Assembly (NCBI GenBank): GCA_964561605.1
Contig: CAZLQD010000010.1
Coordinates: forward strand, 124,001 to 188,000
Source of the DNA: JALUZX01 sp964561605
GTDB taxonomy: Bacteria > Planctomycetota > UBA1135 > JALUZX01
Length of the DNA: 64,000 nucleotides
Reading direction: 5' to 3'
The notes under the pieces were generated by a model. It did not search any database. It was not told where the DNA came from and was given only the letters and a program-made list of their open reading frames with translations. This document shows positions 9,573 through 18,938 of this stretch, piece after piece (position 1 is the first letter of the stretch; the number at the start of each line of letters is the position of its first letter). Made by a program: the position numbers and the translations under genes.

Positions 9573-10052
9573 GATGCTTCCAATCCTCTCTTATGGAGAC
9601 CCGCCCCCCTTGCCACCAGGGAACAGGAACTTCCGCCCCCTCCCACGCCACGGGCGCGGAAGCCCCCGCACGGCCTGGGGTTCACAGGGTTCCTCAAGGA
9701 GTCTATTCCAGAAACGAGGGAGGGGTCCACCCAAAGATCCATCCCGGCCCCCAGCCGGCCCCCCTGCCGCACTCCAATGCCCCGGCCTGAACCCCGGGAA
9801 GGTCCCTCTCCCCTCCCCAGCCCAGGGGAAGGCGGGAGGGTCCGCTTCCATTCGAGACATCCAACAGGGGCCTTCACAAGAGACATCCTTCCAGGGTAGA
9901 GCCTTCTCTCCCCCGCGGGGAGGCCGGACCCGATCCACATGCAACCTCCATGCCAAGGGGATTTCCCCCCCTTTCCTCCAGGGAGAGGGCCCCTTTCCCC
10001 GCCGGCCCACCCTTTCCTGAGCCCTTCTGAACAAGCCTCCGTGCGTTTCCGC
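9573..10052. other. 480-bp gap upstream of the lipoprotein genes
   Basis: Only GC-rich frames with no homology or credible ribosome binding site cross this region. On the minus strand it must hold the leader of the 6393-9572 gene (AGAGGATTGGAAG precedes its ATG) and the 3' flank of the peptidase gene ending at 10053. A 6-bp hairpin at 10049-10065 spans that stop codon but has no T-tract. I see no convincing promoter hexamers. Confidence 0.5.
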
Positions 10053-12365
10053 TCAAGGGGAGCGGCCCAGGAGTTTCTCCCGGATCAAGGCCCAGACCAC
10101 CCGTCTCAAATGGAGCCTGTGGGCGGGCCTACCCACTCCGTGTCCTTCCCGGGGGTAGAGGAGCATGCCGAAATCCAGCTTCTGGGCCTTCTCCAGGGCC
10201 CCGGCGAGCTGGATGGTGTTGGAGACGTGGACGTTGTCGTCCATGGCGCCGTGGACCAGGAAGAGGTAGCCATGGAGCCTGGAGGCGGCCGCCACGGCAG
10301 AGGAGTTCCTGTAGCCTGCAGGGTTGGCCCGGGGAGTGCGCATGAAGCGCTCGGTGTAGATCGTGTCGTAGTTCCGCCAATCCGAAACGCCCGCCACGGC
10401 CACGCCCAGCCGGAAGGCCCTGCTGTGGGTCAGGGCGTATTCCACCATGAATCCCCCGTAGGAGACGCCTGTGATCCCGACCCGGTCCGGGTCGGCCCAC
10501 CCCTTCTTCACCAGGTACCGGATCCCGGCCTCCACGTCCCGGAGTTCCTCCCTGCCCAGGTGCTGGTAACACAGGATGGTGTCCTTGTGGCTCGCCCCGT
10601 GGGCGCTCCTGGGATCCAGGCGCCAGACCAGGATCCCCCGGCCGGCCAGGAAGTGGAACCAGGGCCTGGAGAGGACGTTCCACCGGTTCCGCACACCCGG
10701 AGCGTTGGGGCCGCCGTAGATGTCGATCCAAAGGGGAAGGGGCTTCTCCCCCTTCCAGCCCGGGGGGGCCAGGCTCACCCCGTCCAGGACCGATCCGTCG
10801 GGACCGGGGACCTTGTGGGCCCGGGGCACGCCCAGGAGGTAGGGTTCCAGGGGGGTCCTGTCTGCCGAGGATAGGCGTTTCAGGACCTTCCCGTCCTTCT
10901 CCCGGCACAGGTCCAGGGCTCCCGGATCCTCCAGACTGGACCAGCGGTCCAGGAAATACTCCCTGTCCGGGGAAAGGGTCACCCTGTGGTCCGCCCCCCT
11001 CCTTGTGAGGAGGACCGGCGGAGCCCCCCCGTCCAGGGGAGCCCGGTAGAAATGGGTCTCCATCACCGTCTCCTTCGTGGCGGTGAACCAGAGGACCCCC
11101 CTCTTCTCGTCCAGGGCGGACAGCCGGATCACCGTCCAGGGCCCCCGGGTCACCCTGGCCAGGAGTTTCCCTCTCTCAGTATACCTATAGATGTGCCGCC
11201 ACCCGTCCCGGGCGCTCAGCCACAGGAACTCCCGGCCCCCGGCCAGGAACCGGGGCGAGGGACCTCTCTCCACCCAGCCGTCTGTCCGCTCCTCCTTGAG
11301 GACCGCCTCGGGATCGGACCTGCCGGGATCCACCCGCACCAGGACCAGTTTGCGCTGCTCCCTGTCCTGGACCTGGAAGAAGAGGATCGAGGCGGGAGAC
11401 CAGTCCACCCGGACGACCAGGCCCTCCTTGCCCGCCCAGGGCTCGGGGGAGAAGGTCCGTTTCCTCCGGCCGTCCAGGGAGGCCGCCACGAGGCGGCAGA
11501 CCGGGTTGGGGTCGCCCGCCTTGGGATACTTCTGCATGCGCACCTTCTGGCGGACCGAGGAGTCGTCCACGATGGGAGAGAGGGGCTCCTCCTTCGTGTC
11601 CAGTTCCAGGAAGGCCACCCAGTTGCCGTCGGGCGAAAACCACCAGGCGTCCCACCGGCCCCGCCCGTAGACCTCCTCCTGGTAGACCCAGTCCAGGCGG
11701 CCCACCAGGTAGTCCTTGCTTCCCTCCCGGGAGAGCCTGTGGATCCGGGCCCCCTCCCCGGCGAGGTCCAGGCTCCAGAGGTCGTGGCCCTTCCGGAAGA
11801 GGGCTCTCTTCCCTCCCGGGGCGGCTCCGAGGAGGACCCCCCCCTCTCCGTCCCGGGTGAGCCGCCGGAGGCGCTCCCTTCCCGCCTTCGGCCCGGGGCG
11901 CCACAACCAGAGGTCCCCCCGGACCTCCAGGAGGAAGGACTTCCCACCCTGGAGGGACAGGGCCTGGTATCCCGCTCCCCGGGCCTCTTCCTTGGAAAGC
12001 CCCCCCAGCTCCACCAGGTCCTTCCGCAAGGTCTTCCTGAAGGTGAGGGGGATCTTCTCCCCCCGGGCCTTCCGCCTCCGGAAGGTGGGACCCGGGGGCC
12101 TTCCCTTGGAGGGAGCCTCCCGGCCCGTGGCGGCGTCCATCCGGATCCAGGACCTTCCCTTCCTGAGGAGCAGGGTGTGTCCCCGGCCCGTCCAGAAGGC
12201 GGGCCTGGGTCCCCGCACCCTGGGCCTTCCCAGGATCACGTCCTGGAAGTCCAGGGGCCGCTTTCCTTCCTTCTTGGCCCCCTTTCCCGCCTGGGCGGAA
12301 AGAGCGGAGGGAAAGAGGAAGAACGGGGAGAGGGCCAGGACGAGGACGAGGTGGACGGGTTTCAT
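10053..12365 (-). CDS. Secreted S9-family peptidase, dipeptidyl-peptidase IV type
   Basis: 770 residues with an N-terminal secretion signal ending near SALSAQA. AGGAGG lies 6 nt before ATG 12365. The N-terminal beta-propeller half carries the motif DWVYQEEVYGRG, matching the DPP4 double-Glu motif that grips the substrate's free N-terminus. The C-terminal alpha/beta hydrolase has all three catalytic residues: Ser in GVSYGG (about residue 635), Asp in HGAMDDNVH (about 709) and His in REGHG (about 742). These positions are nearly identical to human DPP4. The expected activity is release of N-terminal dipeptides, typically Xaa-Pro, in the periplasm or outside the cell. It is transcribed divergently from proS. 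Confidence 0.93.
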   Translation of the reverse strand: MKPVHLVLVLALSPFFLFPSALSAQAGKGAKKEGKRPLDFQDVILGRPRVRGPRPAFWTGRGHTLLLRKGRSWIRMDAATGREAPSKGRPPGPTFRRRKARGEKIPLTFRKTLRKDLVELGGLSKEEARGAGYQALSLQGGKSFLLEVRGDLWLWRPGPKAGRERLRRLTRDGEGGVLLGAAPGGKRALFRKGHDLWSLDLAGEGARIHRLSREGSKDYLVGRLDWVYQEEVYGRGRWDAWWFSPDGNWVAFLELDTKEEPLSPIVDDSSVRQKVRMQKYPKAGDPNPVCRLVAASLDGRRKRTFSPEPWAGKEGLVVRVDWSPASILFFQVQDREQRKLVLVRVDPGRSDPEAVLKEERTDGWVERGPSPRFLAGGREFLWLSARDGWRHIYRYTERGKLLARVTRGPWTVIRLSALDEKRGVLWFTATKETVMETHFYRAPLDGGAPPVLLTRRGADHRVTLSPDREYFLDRWSSLEDPGALDLCREKDGKVLKRLSSADRTPLEPYLLGVPRAHKVPGPDGSVLDGVSLAPPGWKGEKPLPLWIDIYGGPNAPGVRNRWNVLSRPWFHFLAGRGILVWRLDPRSAHGASHKDTILCYQHLGREELRDVEAGIRYLVKKGWADPDRVGITGVSYGGFMVEYALTHSRAFRLGVAVAGVSDWRNYDTIYTERFMRTPRANPAGYRNSSAVAAASRLHGYLFLVHGAMDDNVHVSNTIQLAGALEKAQKLDFGMLLYPREGHGVGRPAHRLHLRRVVWALIREKLLGRSP

Positions 12366-12497
12366 GGGTTTCCTCCTGGGGGGGCCGGAGAATTGTGGAG
12401 TTCCCCCCGGCCCGGGGCAAGTTGTTGAACCCCACCGCCCCGGCGGGTCTCATGGATCTTTCAGGAAAACGAAACCCAAACCATAGAGGCAAGCGAC

Positions 12498-13994
12498 GTG
12501 GCAAGGAACATCACCCCCCGCGAGAAGGACTACCCCCAGTGGTACCTGGACGTGATCCAGGCAGCAGGCCTGGCGGACTACGCCCCTGTAAGGGGATGCA
12601 TGGTGATCAAGCCCCATGGATACGCCCTGTGGGAGGGGATCCAGCAGACTCTGGACCGGATGTTCAAGGAGACGGGGCACGTGAACGCCTACTTCCCCCT
12701 CTTCATCCCCCGGTCCTTCCTGGCCAAGGAGGCCCAGCACGTGGAGGGTTTCGCCATGGAGTGCGCCGTGGTGACCCACTCGGGCCTGGAAAAGGGCGAG
12801 GGAGGGGAGCTCCTTCCCAAGGGCAGGCTGGAAGAGCCCCTGATCGTCCGGCCCACGAGCGAGACGGTCATCGGCGCCATGTACGCCAAGTGGGTCCAAT
12901 CCTGGCGGGACCTTCCCATCCTCATCAACCAGTGGGCCAACGTGGTCCGCTGGGAGATGCGGACCCGCCTCTTCCTCAGGACCATGGAATTCCTCTGGCA
13001 GGAGGGTCACACGGCCCACGAGACCGAGGAAGAGGCCCACCAGGAGACCCTGAAGATCCTGGAGATCTACAGGAAGTTCTCCGAAGAGTGGCTGGCCGTC
13101 CCGGTCGTCACGGGCCTCAAGAGCGACTCCGAGAAGTTCGCCGGCGCCGAGCGCACCTATACCATCGAGGGGATGATGCAGGACAGGAAGGCCCTCCAGA
13201 TGGGGACCAGCCACGACCTGGGGCAGAACTTCGCCAAGGCCTTCGAGATCCGCTTCCAGGGCCGGGACAAGACCCTCCAATACGCCTGGACCACGAGCTG
13301 GGGCGTGTCGACCCGCCTCATCGGGGCCCTGATCATGGCCCACAGCGACGACGACGGCCTGGTCCTCCCCCCCAGGCTGGCTCCCATCCAGCTCGCCCTG
13401 GTCCCCATATGGAAGGGAGGAGAGGAGAAGGCCAAGGTCCTGGAGGCGGCGCGGAAGGCCGCCGCTGCGGCCCGGTCGGCCCTGGGGGACCAGAGGGTCG
13501 TCCTGGACGAGAGGGAGGAGATGAAACCCGGGCCCAAGTTCTTCGAGTGGGAGCAGAAGGGCGTGCCCTTCCGCCTGGAGATCGGCCCGAGAGACGTGGC
13601 CGACGGGGCGGGGGTCCTGGTCTCCCGGCTGGACCGATCCAAGGAAAAGGTGCCCTTCGACCGGATCGGAGAGATCCTCCCCGGAAAGCTCCAGGCCTTC
13701 CAGGACGCCCTCCTGGAGCGGGCCCGCTCCTTCCGGGACGAGCACACCCACCAGGTGGACGATTACGAAGAACTGAAACGGCGTGTCCAGGAGGAGGGCG
13801 GCTTCTACCTGGTCCACTGGGACGGGACCCCCGAATCGGAAGCCCGTTTCAAGGAGGACATGAAGGCCACGATCCGCTGCATCCCTGGGACCGTGGAGGA
13901 GGGGGAATTCCGCCGGACCTTCACCGAACCGGGCAAGTGCATCGTCTCGGGCCGCCCCTCGGCGGGCCGGGTCATCGTGGCCCAGGCCTACTGA
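12498..13994 (+). CDS. proS: Prolyl-tRNA synthetase, archaeal/eukaryotic type
   Basis: 498 residues from GTG 12498 (MARNITPREKDYPQWYLDVI). This class II synthetase charges tRNA-Pro. It belongs to the shorter archaeal/eukaryotic-like ProS type: it lacks the bacterial editing insertion, has the RTMEFLWQEGHTAH motif-2 region, and ends in a C-terminal Tyr (VIVAQAY) as that type does. The anticodon-binding domain is near residues 290-390. Its 3' end overlaps the convergent gene at 13972-14622 by 23 bp. Confidence 0.96.
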   Translation: MARNITPREKDYPQWYLDVIQAAGLADYAPVRGCMVIKPHGYALWEGIQQTLDRMFKETGHVNAYFPLFIPRSFLAKEAQHVEGFAMECAVVTHSGLEKGEGGELLPKGRLEEPLIVRPTSETVIGAMYAKWVQSWRDLPILINQWANVVRWEMRTRLFLRTMEFLWQEGHTAHETEEEAHQETLKILEIYRKFSEEWLAVPVVTGLKSDSEKFAGAERTYTIEGMMQDRKALQMGTSHDLGQNFAKAFEIRFQGRDKTLQYAWTTSWGVSTRLIGALIMAHSDDDGLVLPPRLAPIQLALVPIWKGGEEKAKVLEAARKAAAAARSALGDQRVVLDEREEMKPGPKFFEWEQKGVPFRLEIGPRDVADGAGVLVSRLDRSKEKVPFDRIGEILPGKLQAFQDALLERARSFRDEHTHQVDDYEELKRRVQEEGGFYLVHWDGTPESEARFKEDMKATIRCIPGTVEEGEFRRTFTEPGKCIVSGRPSAGRVIVAQAY

Positions 13995-14622
13995 AATCCC
14001 GCCCCAGGACCCGCTCGGCGTCGGCCCGAAGGACCCGGAAGTCCCTTTCCTTTCTTCCGGGCATGGGACGCCGGGTCAGGTCGGGAAGGTCGATCAGGGC
14101 CAGTTCCCCCCCCGGGCCGGCCAGGACGTTGCGGAGCTTCACTCCCCCCAAGGCCCACCCCAGGCGGTGGAGGTGGGCCACGAGCTCTTCCAGCCGGCCC
14201 ACCAGGGAGGCCGCCCGGTCGGGGTCCCCGGCGGCCAGGGCCTCCAGGTCCACGTATCCCTCCAGGGCGCGGGTGACGAGGGCGCTCCTCCTGGGCATCC
14301 CCCAGGGGAACCTCTCGGCCCCCCATCCCGCCACGATGGGGGTCGGGATCCCCAGGCCCTTCAGGCGGAGGAAGTTCCTGGCCTCCCTGGCCAGGGGGGA
14401 TCCCCTTCCCAGGTAGGAGGGCCACTTCCTGAGGGGAAGCCGCCGGGGTATCACTTCCTGGGTCTTCACGTAGTAGGTCCGCCCCCCGAGTTCGAGACGC
14501 CTGCAGATCCTCGTGGCCGCCCGGGAGACCACCCGGCCACCCCCGAGGGAGCAGAGGGAGGAGAGCCCGTCGATTCCGGCATCCCGGAAATCATCCTCCG
14601 CCTCCCGGTCCAGCCAGAACAT
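13972..14622 (-). CDS. WaaP/Kdo-kinase-like protein, probable pseudokinase
   Basis: 216 residues from ATG 14622. An in-frame GTG at 14640, which overlaps the upstream stop as GTGA, would add six residues and is an equally plausible start. The fold resembles the lipopolysaccharide kinase (RfaP/InaA) family: YYVKTQ (candidate ATP lysine K53), EAR (candidate Glu80), a helix RLEELVAHLHRLGW, and LALIDLPDLTRRP at the metal-binding Asp (D178). The catalytic loop expected as HGDLKxxN reads LGGVKLRN (158-165), so the His and the catalytic Asp are replaced by Leu and Gly. It follows a methyltransferase by 14 bp and is likely co-translated with it. A lipid A or glycan modification role is inferred. Confidence 0.7.
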   Translation of the reverse strand: MFWLDREAEDDFRDAGIDGLSSLCSLGGGRVVSRAATRICRRLELGGRTYYVKTQEVIPRRLPLRKWPSYLGRGSPLAREARNFLRLKGLGIPTPIVAGWGAERFPWGMPRRSALVTRALEGYVDLEALAAGDPDRAASLVGRLEELVAHLHRLGWALGGVKLRNVLAGPGGELALIDLPDLTRRPMPGRKERDFRVLRADAERVLGRDFSRPGPR

Positions 14623-14636
14623 CCCGCCCCGGGACC

Positions 14637-15293
14637 TCACCGCTCCCCCACCCTGAGGAAGAGGGCCAGGGTCTGGCCCGAGAACCATCCCGAGACAGGC
14701 CAGTATCCTGCCGGCGCAAATCCCCACTTCCGGGCCTCCTCCTCCAGGGCCGTCCTGGTCCAGGCCGGTCTCCTGGAAGGCCTCCCCAGGAGGGCCCGCT
14801 TGAACCTGTGGATCCTCTGCTTGGGCGAGGCTCCGTCCAGGAAGGTCACAAGGAGGGCCCGTCCCGCCACGCGGCACAATTCCCCCAGGAGGGCCCCCTT
14901 CCTCTCCTCCTCCCTCACGTGGTGGAGGAGCCTCCAGCAGACCACGACACCCGCCGCCCCGTCCCGGAGGGGAAGGGCCCAGGCCGAGGCCAGGGCGGCG
15001 CTCCTTCCGGCTCCGCCCCTCCGGGCGAGGAGGATGCGGACCATGGGAAGGGAAAGGTCCAGCCCAAGGTAGAGGCTCCCGCCGCGGGAGAGTTCCTCCG
15101 TCCAGCGGCCGGACCCACAGGGCACGTCCAGGACAAGCTCTCCCTCCCGGGGAAATCCCGCCCTGGCGAGGGCGGCCCTCAGGTTGGCCAGCTCCTTGCC
15201 GTGGGTCCACCGCCGGAAGAGCCCCTTCCGGAACTTCTCCTCGTATCCCTCGGCCCGGCGGGGATCCTGGAAGGACCTGCTGTAAGCCTCCAC
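14637..15293 (-). CDS. Class I SAM-dependent methyltransferase
   Basis: 218 residues. Motif I is VLDVPCGSGRW (about 52-62), followed by YLGLDLSLPMVRIL for the acidic SAM-binding turn and VVVCWRLLHHV for motif IV. This is the Methyltransf_11/25 type fold. The substrate cannot be read from sequence. The stop overlaps a potential GTG start of the kinase-like gene, so the two were probably selected as a unit, perhaps for envelope glycolipid modification. It is divergent from the GT87 gene, with 90 bp between them. Confidence 0.85.
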   Translation of the reverse strand: MEAYSRSFQDPRRAEGYEEKFRKGLFRRWTHGKELANLRAALARAGFPREGELVLDVPCGSGRWTEELSRGGSLYLGLDLSLPMVRILLARRGGAGRSAALASAWALPLRDGAAGVVVCWRLLHHVREEERKGALLGELCRVAGRALLVTFLDGASPKQRIHRFKRALLGRPSRRPAWTRTALEEEARKWGFAPAGYWPVSGWFSGQTLALFLRVGER

Positions 15294-15383
15294 TCCGCCT
15301 TTCCCTTCCTCCTCCCTCCCCGCCCGGGAAACCTAAGATTCCACCACCCCCGCCCGGGGAAAAGTGGTAAATACCGCACTTCC

Positions 15384-16676
15384 ATGAAACTCCTCTTCCC
15401 CCAGAGCCCCCGCGGGAGGGCCGGGAGGGACAAGGTCCTCCTGGTGGTGCTGCTCCTCCTCCTCCTGGCCCTGGTCCTCAGGGCCACGAGGAAACCCCAT
15501 GGAGTGCTGGAACGGAACCAGCAGTTCGGCGCCCGCTTCCTCCAGGGCAAGGATCCCTACTTCGACCCCTCCCGGGGCCACAGGATCCACGGCCCCTACC
15601 CGCCATCCCTCTCCCTCATGGCGGCCCCCCTCTCCCTCCTTCCCACCGGGACGGCCCGGGTGGTCTGGGCCGCCCTCCAGGGGGGGACGATCCTGGGCCT
15701 CTTCTTCCTCCTGAGGGGATGGGCCCGGCGCTGGTGGCCCCGTCAGGCACCCCACGCTGCGGTCTTCTACGCCGGCGCCCTCCTGCTGGCCAGCCGCTAC
15801 ATCCTTAGGGACACCGCCGGCGGCGGGGGCAACCTGCTCTACTCGGCCCTGGCCGTCCTGGGCCTGGACCTTTGTTTCCGGGGAAAGGAAAAGACCGCCG
15901 GCATTCCCCTCGCCCTAGGACTGGCCCTCAAGCCGAACCTGGCCCCCCTCCTCCTGTTCTTTGCGGTCAAGAGAAAATACAGGACCCTCCTCTCGGCCCT
16001 CCTCGGGGCGCTGGTCCTCTTCCTCCTCCCCGGGCTCTACTACGGGATGGGGTCCTACCTCCACCTCTGGTCCCGGTGGGTCTCCGACGTCCTGGCCTAC
16101 CTCTCCCTGAACGACCTGCACCGGGCCGCCCTGGTCCCCGACGGGATGCCCCCTGCGAAGTTCGCCATGAACCAGTGCCTGAGGGAGGCCGTCCACAGGC
16201 TCTTCCGGCCGCCCGGGGACTCGGGGGCCTTCGACGTCCATCTCCTCCTCCTCTCTCCGGCGGTCGCCTCCTGGGCGGCCCGCCTCCTGGCCCTCGTCCT
16301 GGTCCTTCTCACGGCCTGGAAGGCTTCCAGGCCGGCCGGCCCCCGAACCAGGGTCCTCCAGGCCCTGGCCTTCTTTCCCCTGGCCCTGCTCCTCTCACCT
16401 GTGACCTGGAAGGCCCACCACGCCGCTCTCCTTCCCCTCTTCTTCGTGCTCCTCCTGGAAGGGGCCCGCCGGAACTGGCGTCCCACCTGGCTGCCCGCCG
16501 GCCTGGTCCTCTACTACCTGGCCTGCGACATGGCCAGCCAGGACATCCTGGGCAAGGCCGCCAAGAACTACCTCCAGGCCGTCTCGGTGGTGACCTGGTT
16601 CTGCCTGGCCCTCCTGGGGGCGACCCTCTACCTCCAGGGGAAGACCGGCGAGGAGATCACCTGCCGGGGCGGGTGA
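15384..16676 (+). CDS. Polytopic GT87-family (DUF2029) glycosyltransferase
   Basis: 430 residues from ATG 15384, at the point where the hydrophobic N-terminus starts (MKLLFPQSPRGRAGRDK, then a long Leu/Val helix). About ten membrane segments are apparent. The region LQGKDPYFDPSRG after the first helix and NQCLREAVHRLF in a later loop are typical of GT87/DUF2029 polyprenyl-phosphate-sugar mannosyltransferases. It would transfer a sugar from a lipid carrier on the outer face of the inner membrane. The 3' end overlaps the convergent gene at 16657-18042 by 20 bp. Confidence 0.8.
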   Translation: MKLLFPQSPRGRAGRDKVLLVVLLLLLLALVLRATRKPHGVLERNQQFGARFLQGKDPYFDPSRGHRIHGPYPPSLSLMAAPLSLLPTGTARVVWAALQGGTILGLFFLLRGWARRWWPRQAPHAAVFYAGALLLASRYILRDTAGGGGNLLYSALAVLGLDLCFRGKEKTAGIPLALGLALKPNLAPLLLFFAVKRKYRTLLSALLGALVLFLLPGLYYGMGSYLHLWSRWVSDVLAYLSLNDLHRAALVPDGMPPAKFAMNQCLREAVHRLFRPPGDSGAFDVHLLLLSPAVASWAARLLALVLVLLTAWKASRPAGPRTRVLQALAFFPLALLLSPVTWKAHHAALLPLFFVLLLEGARRNWRPTWLPAGLVLYYLACDMASQDILGKAAKNYLQAVSVVTWFCLALLGATLYLQGKTGEEITCRGG

Positions 16677-18042
16677 AGACGGCGATCCCCCGGTCCTCCG
16701 CCGCCCGGGCGACGTCCTGGGGAAGGCGGGCGGGCCGCCAGGGCGGAGGAGGCCCGAAACGGCGCAACAATTCCCGCCGGGAGCCCAGGACCAGGAAACG
16801 GACCCTGGGGTCGGCCCCTTCCCCGGCCAGGTCCGCCGGAGTGGGGACCCTGGGAGGAGGAGGGGGAAATCCGGCGTAGTAGGCCACCCTGGGAAGATCC
16901 GTGACGATTCGCTCCCCCGGACCGAGCCTGGACTTCAACCACCGGGCAAGGACCACTTCGCCGATCTTGTCGAATTTCCGGGGCGGATAGAGCCTCGCCA
17001 GGTCCGAGACCAGGGCGGCCGCCAGGAGGAAGGGAAGGACCTTCTTCCCCCGGGGGGCCAGGAGGTCCCAGCCAAGGGCGCCGAAGGAGTAGAGAATCGG
17101 GGCCCAGTCCACCAGGAAGCGGCGCTTCACCTGGAAGGCCGCCATGGCCGTCCAGGCGAAGAGGAGGGCCAGCAGGATGGGGCCCGCACCGGCGGAAGAG
17201 CTCTTCCGCCGGAAGAGAAAGGAGAGGATCCCCAGGAGGGCCAGGGACCAGCCCAGGGGCCCGAGGGCCTCGAAGCCGAGAAGGAGGGCCTTCCCCAGGT
17301 TCTCCAGGTAGAGGAGGATTCCCGCCGGAAGGCTCTCCCTCCCCAGGGGTCCCATGGGGAGCATGAACCCCAACTTGGGCGTGGGACCCAGGACGCCGAG
17401 GAGGAGGAACCGGGCTCCCAGGTAGGCCGAAGCGGGCAGGAGGGCCCCGAGGGAGAGGGGGATCCTCCCGGGTCCGGCCAGGAGGAAGGCGCCGGCCAGG
17501 GCGGCCCCCTCGGGACGGGTCGAGAAAGCCAGGCCCGCCGCGGCCCCGGCCAGGAAGGCCGTGGCCCGGCGGGCCGCCGGGTCTTCTCTTTGACGTAGGT
17601 AAAGGAGGGCGGCCAGGGCGGCCAGGAGGGAGAAGAGAGGCTCGCTGTAGGCGTCGCCGGCGTACCGGCAGGCCCAAGGGGAGAAGGCCGCCAGGAGGGA
17701 GAGGGCCAGGGCGGCCCGGCGGGAGGCCCCCAGGGCAGTGGAGAGGGGAAGGACCAGGGCCGCCCCGGCGGCCCCGCAGAGGGAGAGGAGGATCCTGGCT
17801 GCCGTAAAAGGTTCGAGGCCGAGGAGGACCAGGGGGGAGCAAAGGAGGGGGTAGAGGGGGTGGAAGACCCTCTCCAGGGCCCGGGCCCACTCCCCGGCGG
17901 CCATGTCCCGGCTCATCCTCAGGAAGATCACCCCGTCCACCGAAGGGAGGGCCGTGCGGAAGGAGACGAAGAGCCTCGCCGCCAGGCCCGCTCCGAAGAC
18001 CAGGCCCGCCCAGGGTACCTTCCCCGGGAATTTCCTCTTCAT
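16657..18042 (-). CDS. GT39/ArnT-like polytopic glycosyltransferase
   Basis: 461 residues with many transmembrane helices. The early loop SVDGVIFLRMSRDMAAGEW and the following FHPLYPLL match the PMT/ArnT-type (PF13231) family, in which an acidic residue in the first periplasmic loop is catalytic. A soluble tail of about 100 residues follows the last helix. Its ATG directly abuts the TAA of pyrK (TAAATG), indicating coupling. The acceptor, a lipid or protein glycan, is unknown. Confidence 0.8.
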   Translation of the reverse strand: MKRKFPGKVPWAGLVFGAGLAARLFVSFRTALPSVDGVIFLRMSRDMAAGEWARALERVFHPLYPLLCSPLVLLGLEPFTAARILLSLCGAAGAALVLPLSTALGASRRAALALSLLAAFSPWACRYAGDAYSEPLFSLLAALAALLYLRQREDPAARRATAFLAGAAAGLAFSTRPEGAALAGAFLLAGPGRIPLSLGALLPASAYLGARFLLLGVLGPTPKLGFMLPMGPLGRESLPAGILLYLENLGKALLLGFEALGPLGWSLALLGILSFLFRRKSSSAGAGPILLALLFAWTAMAAFQVKRRFLVDWAPILYSFGALGWDLLAPRGKKVLPFLLAAALVSDLARLYPPRKFDKIGEVVLARWLKSRLGPGERIVTDLPRVAYYAGFPPPPPRVPTPADLAGEGADPRVRFLVLGSRRELLRRFGPPPPWRPARLPQDVARAAEDRGIAVFTRPGR

Positions 18043-18876
18043 TTATTCTCTCTTCCAGGCCAGGTCCCGGGAGGGGAAGACCGGGCCGGCCTTGCAGGCC
18101 AACACCTTCTCCATGCCGCCGTATCCCTCGGCCCCGGGCCGCAGGTCCACGGCGCATCCGGCGCAGATTCCCACGCCGCAACCCATCCGGGTCTCCAGGG
18201 AGACCAGGCATGGGAGCCCCTCCCTCTCGGCCAGGGCGGCGGCGGCGGCCATCATGGGTTCGGGCCCGCAGACCTGGAGGAGCGTCCCCGCCGGGACCCG
18301 GCCGCGGCGGAGGAACTCCTCCAGGAGGGCCACCACCGTTCCGGCGTATCCCCGGCTCCCGTCGTCGGTGGCGAGTTCCAGGGGAGCACCTTCGGGGACC
18401 AGGGAGGCCGGGGCGAGCCGGCGGGAGTCCCTTCCTCCGAACAGGACCAGCCGGGGGGCGCCGGGGTCCCTTTCCAAGGCCAGGAGGAAGGGCGCAAGGC
18501 CCACTCCTCCGGCCAGGAGGACCGCCCCTTCGGGGGAAGGAAAGGCCTTTCCCAGGGGCCCCCAAAGAAGGGCTTCCCCCCCGATCCCGGCCCGTGCCAG
18601 GGCTCCGCTTCCCCTTCCCACCTCCTCGACGAGAAATCCCAGCCGCCTACCGCCCTCCCTCCAGGAGGCCAGAGAGAAGGGCCTGGCCAGGAGGGCCGGC
18701 CACCCCTCGAGGAGGCGGACCATGAAGAACTGGCCGGGGAGGGCGGCAGGCGAGGGAGAGGCGCACTCCCATTCCAGCCAGAAGGTGGTGGGTCCCAGGG
18801 GCCGCCGGGAGACGAGCCGGCCCTGGAGCACGACGGGCCTTGCCGGCCCGGAAAGGGGTCTGGGTCCTTCCGCCAT
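18043..18876 (-). CDS. pyrK: Dihydroorotate dehydrogenase electron-transfer subunit (PyrK-type)
   Basis: 277 residues with AGGAGG upstream of ATG 18876. Domain order is FAD-binding beta-barrel (ARPFSLAS near 65-72), NAD-binding domain (VLLAGGVGLAPFLLAL) and a C-terminal 2Fe-2S cluster (MGCGVGICAGC with a distant CK). The pattern CX4CX2C...C is typical of PyrK, which carries electrons from the PyrD FMN to NAD. No pyrD lies in the window; the next gene is a glycosyltransferase. The protein could also serve another flavoprotein dehydrogenase. Confidence 0.88.
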   Translation of the reverse strand: MAEGPRPLSGPARPVVLQGRLVSRRPLGPTTFWLEWECASPSPAALPGQFFMVRLLEGWPALLARPFSLASWREGGRRLGFLVEEVGRGSGALARAGIGGEALLWGPLGKAFPSPEGAVLLAGGVGLAPFLLALERDPGAPRLVLFGGRDSRRLAPASLVPEGAPLELATDDGSRGYAGTVVALLEEFLRRGRVPAGTLLQVCGPEPMMAAAAALAEREGLPCLVSLETRMGCGVGICAGCAVDLRPGAEGYGGMEKVLACKAGPVFPSRDLAWKRE

Positions 18877-18938
18877 CTCACCCTCCTGGACCTTCTTCCT
18901 TGCCCACTTCCCAAAGGGACCAGAGGATACAGGCCGCC

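Noticed and set aside
14622..15210. Extension of the kinase-like gene to a start at 15210
   Set aside because: The extra N-terminal part reads antisense-like Gly/Pro-rich sequence and overlaps the methyltransferase gene.
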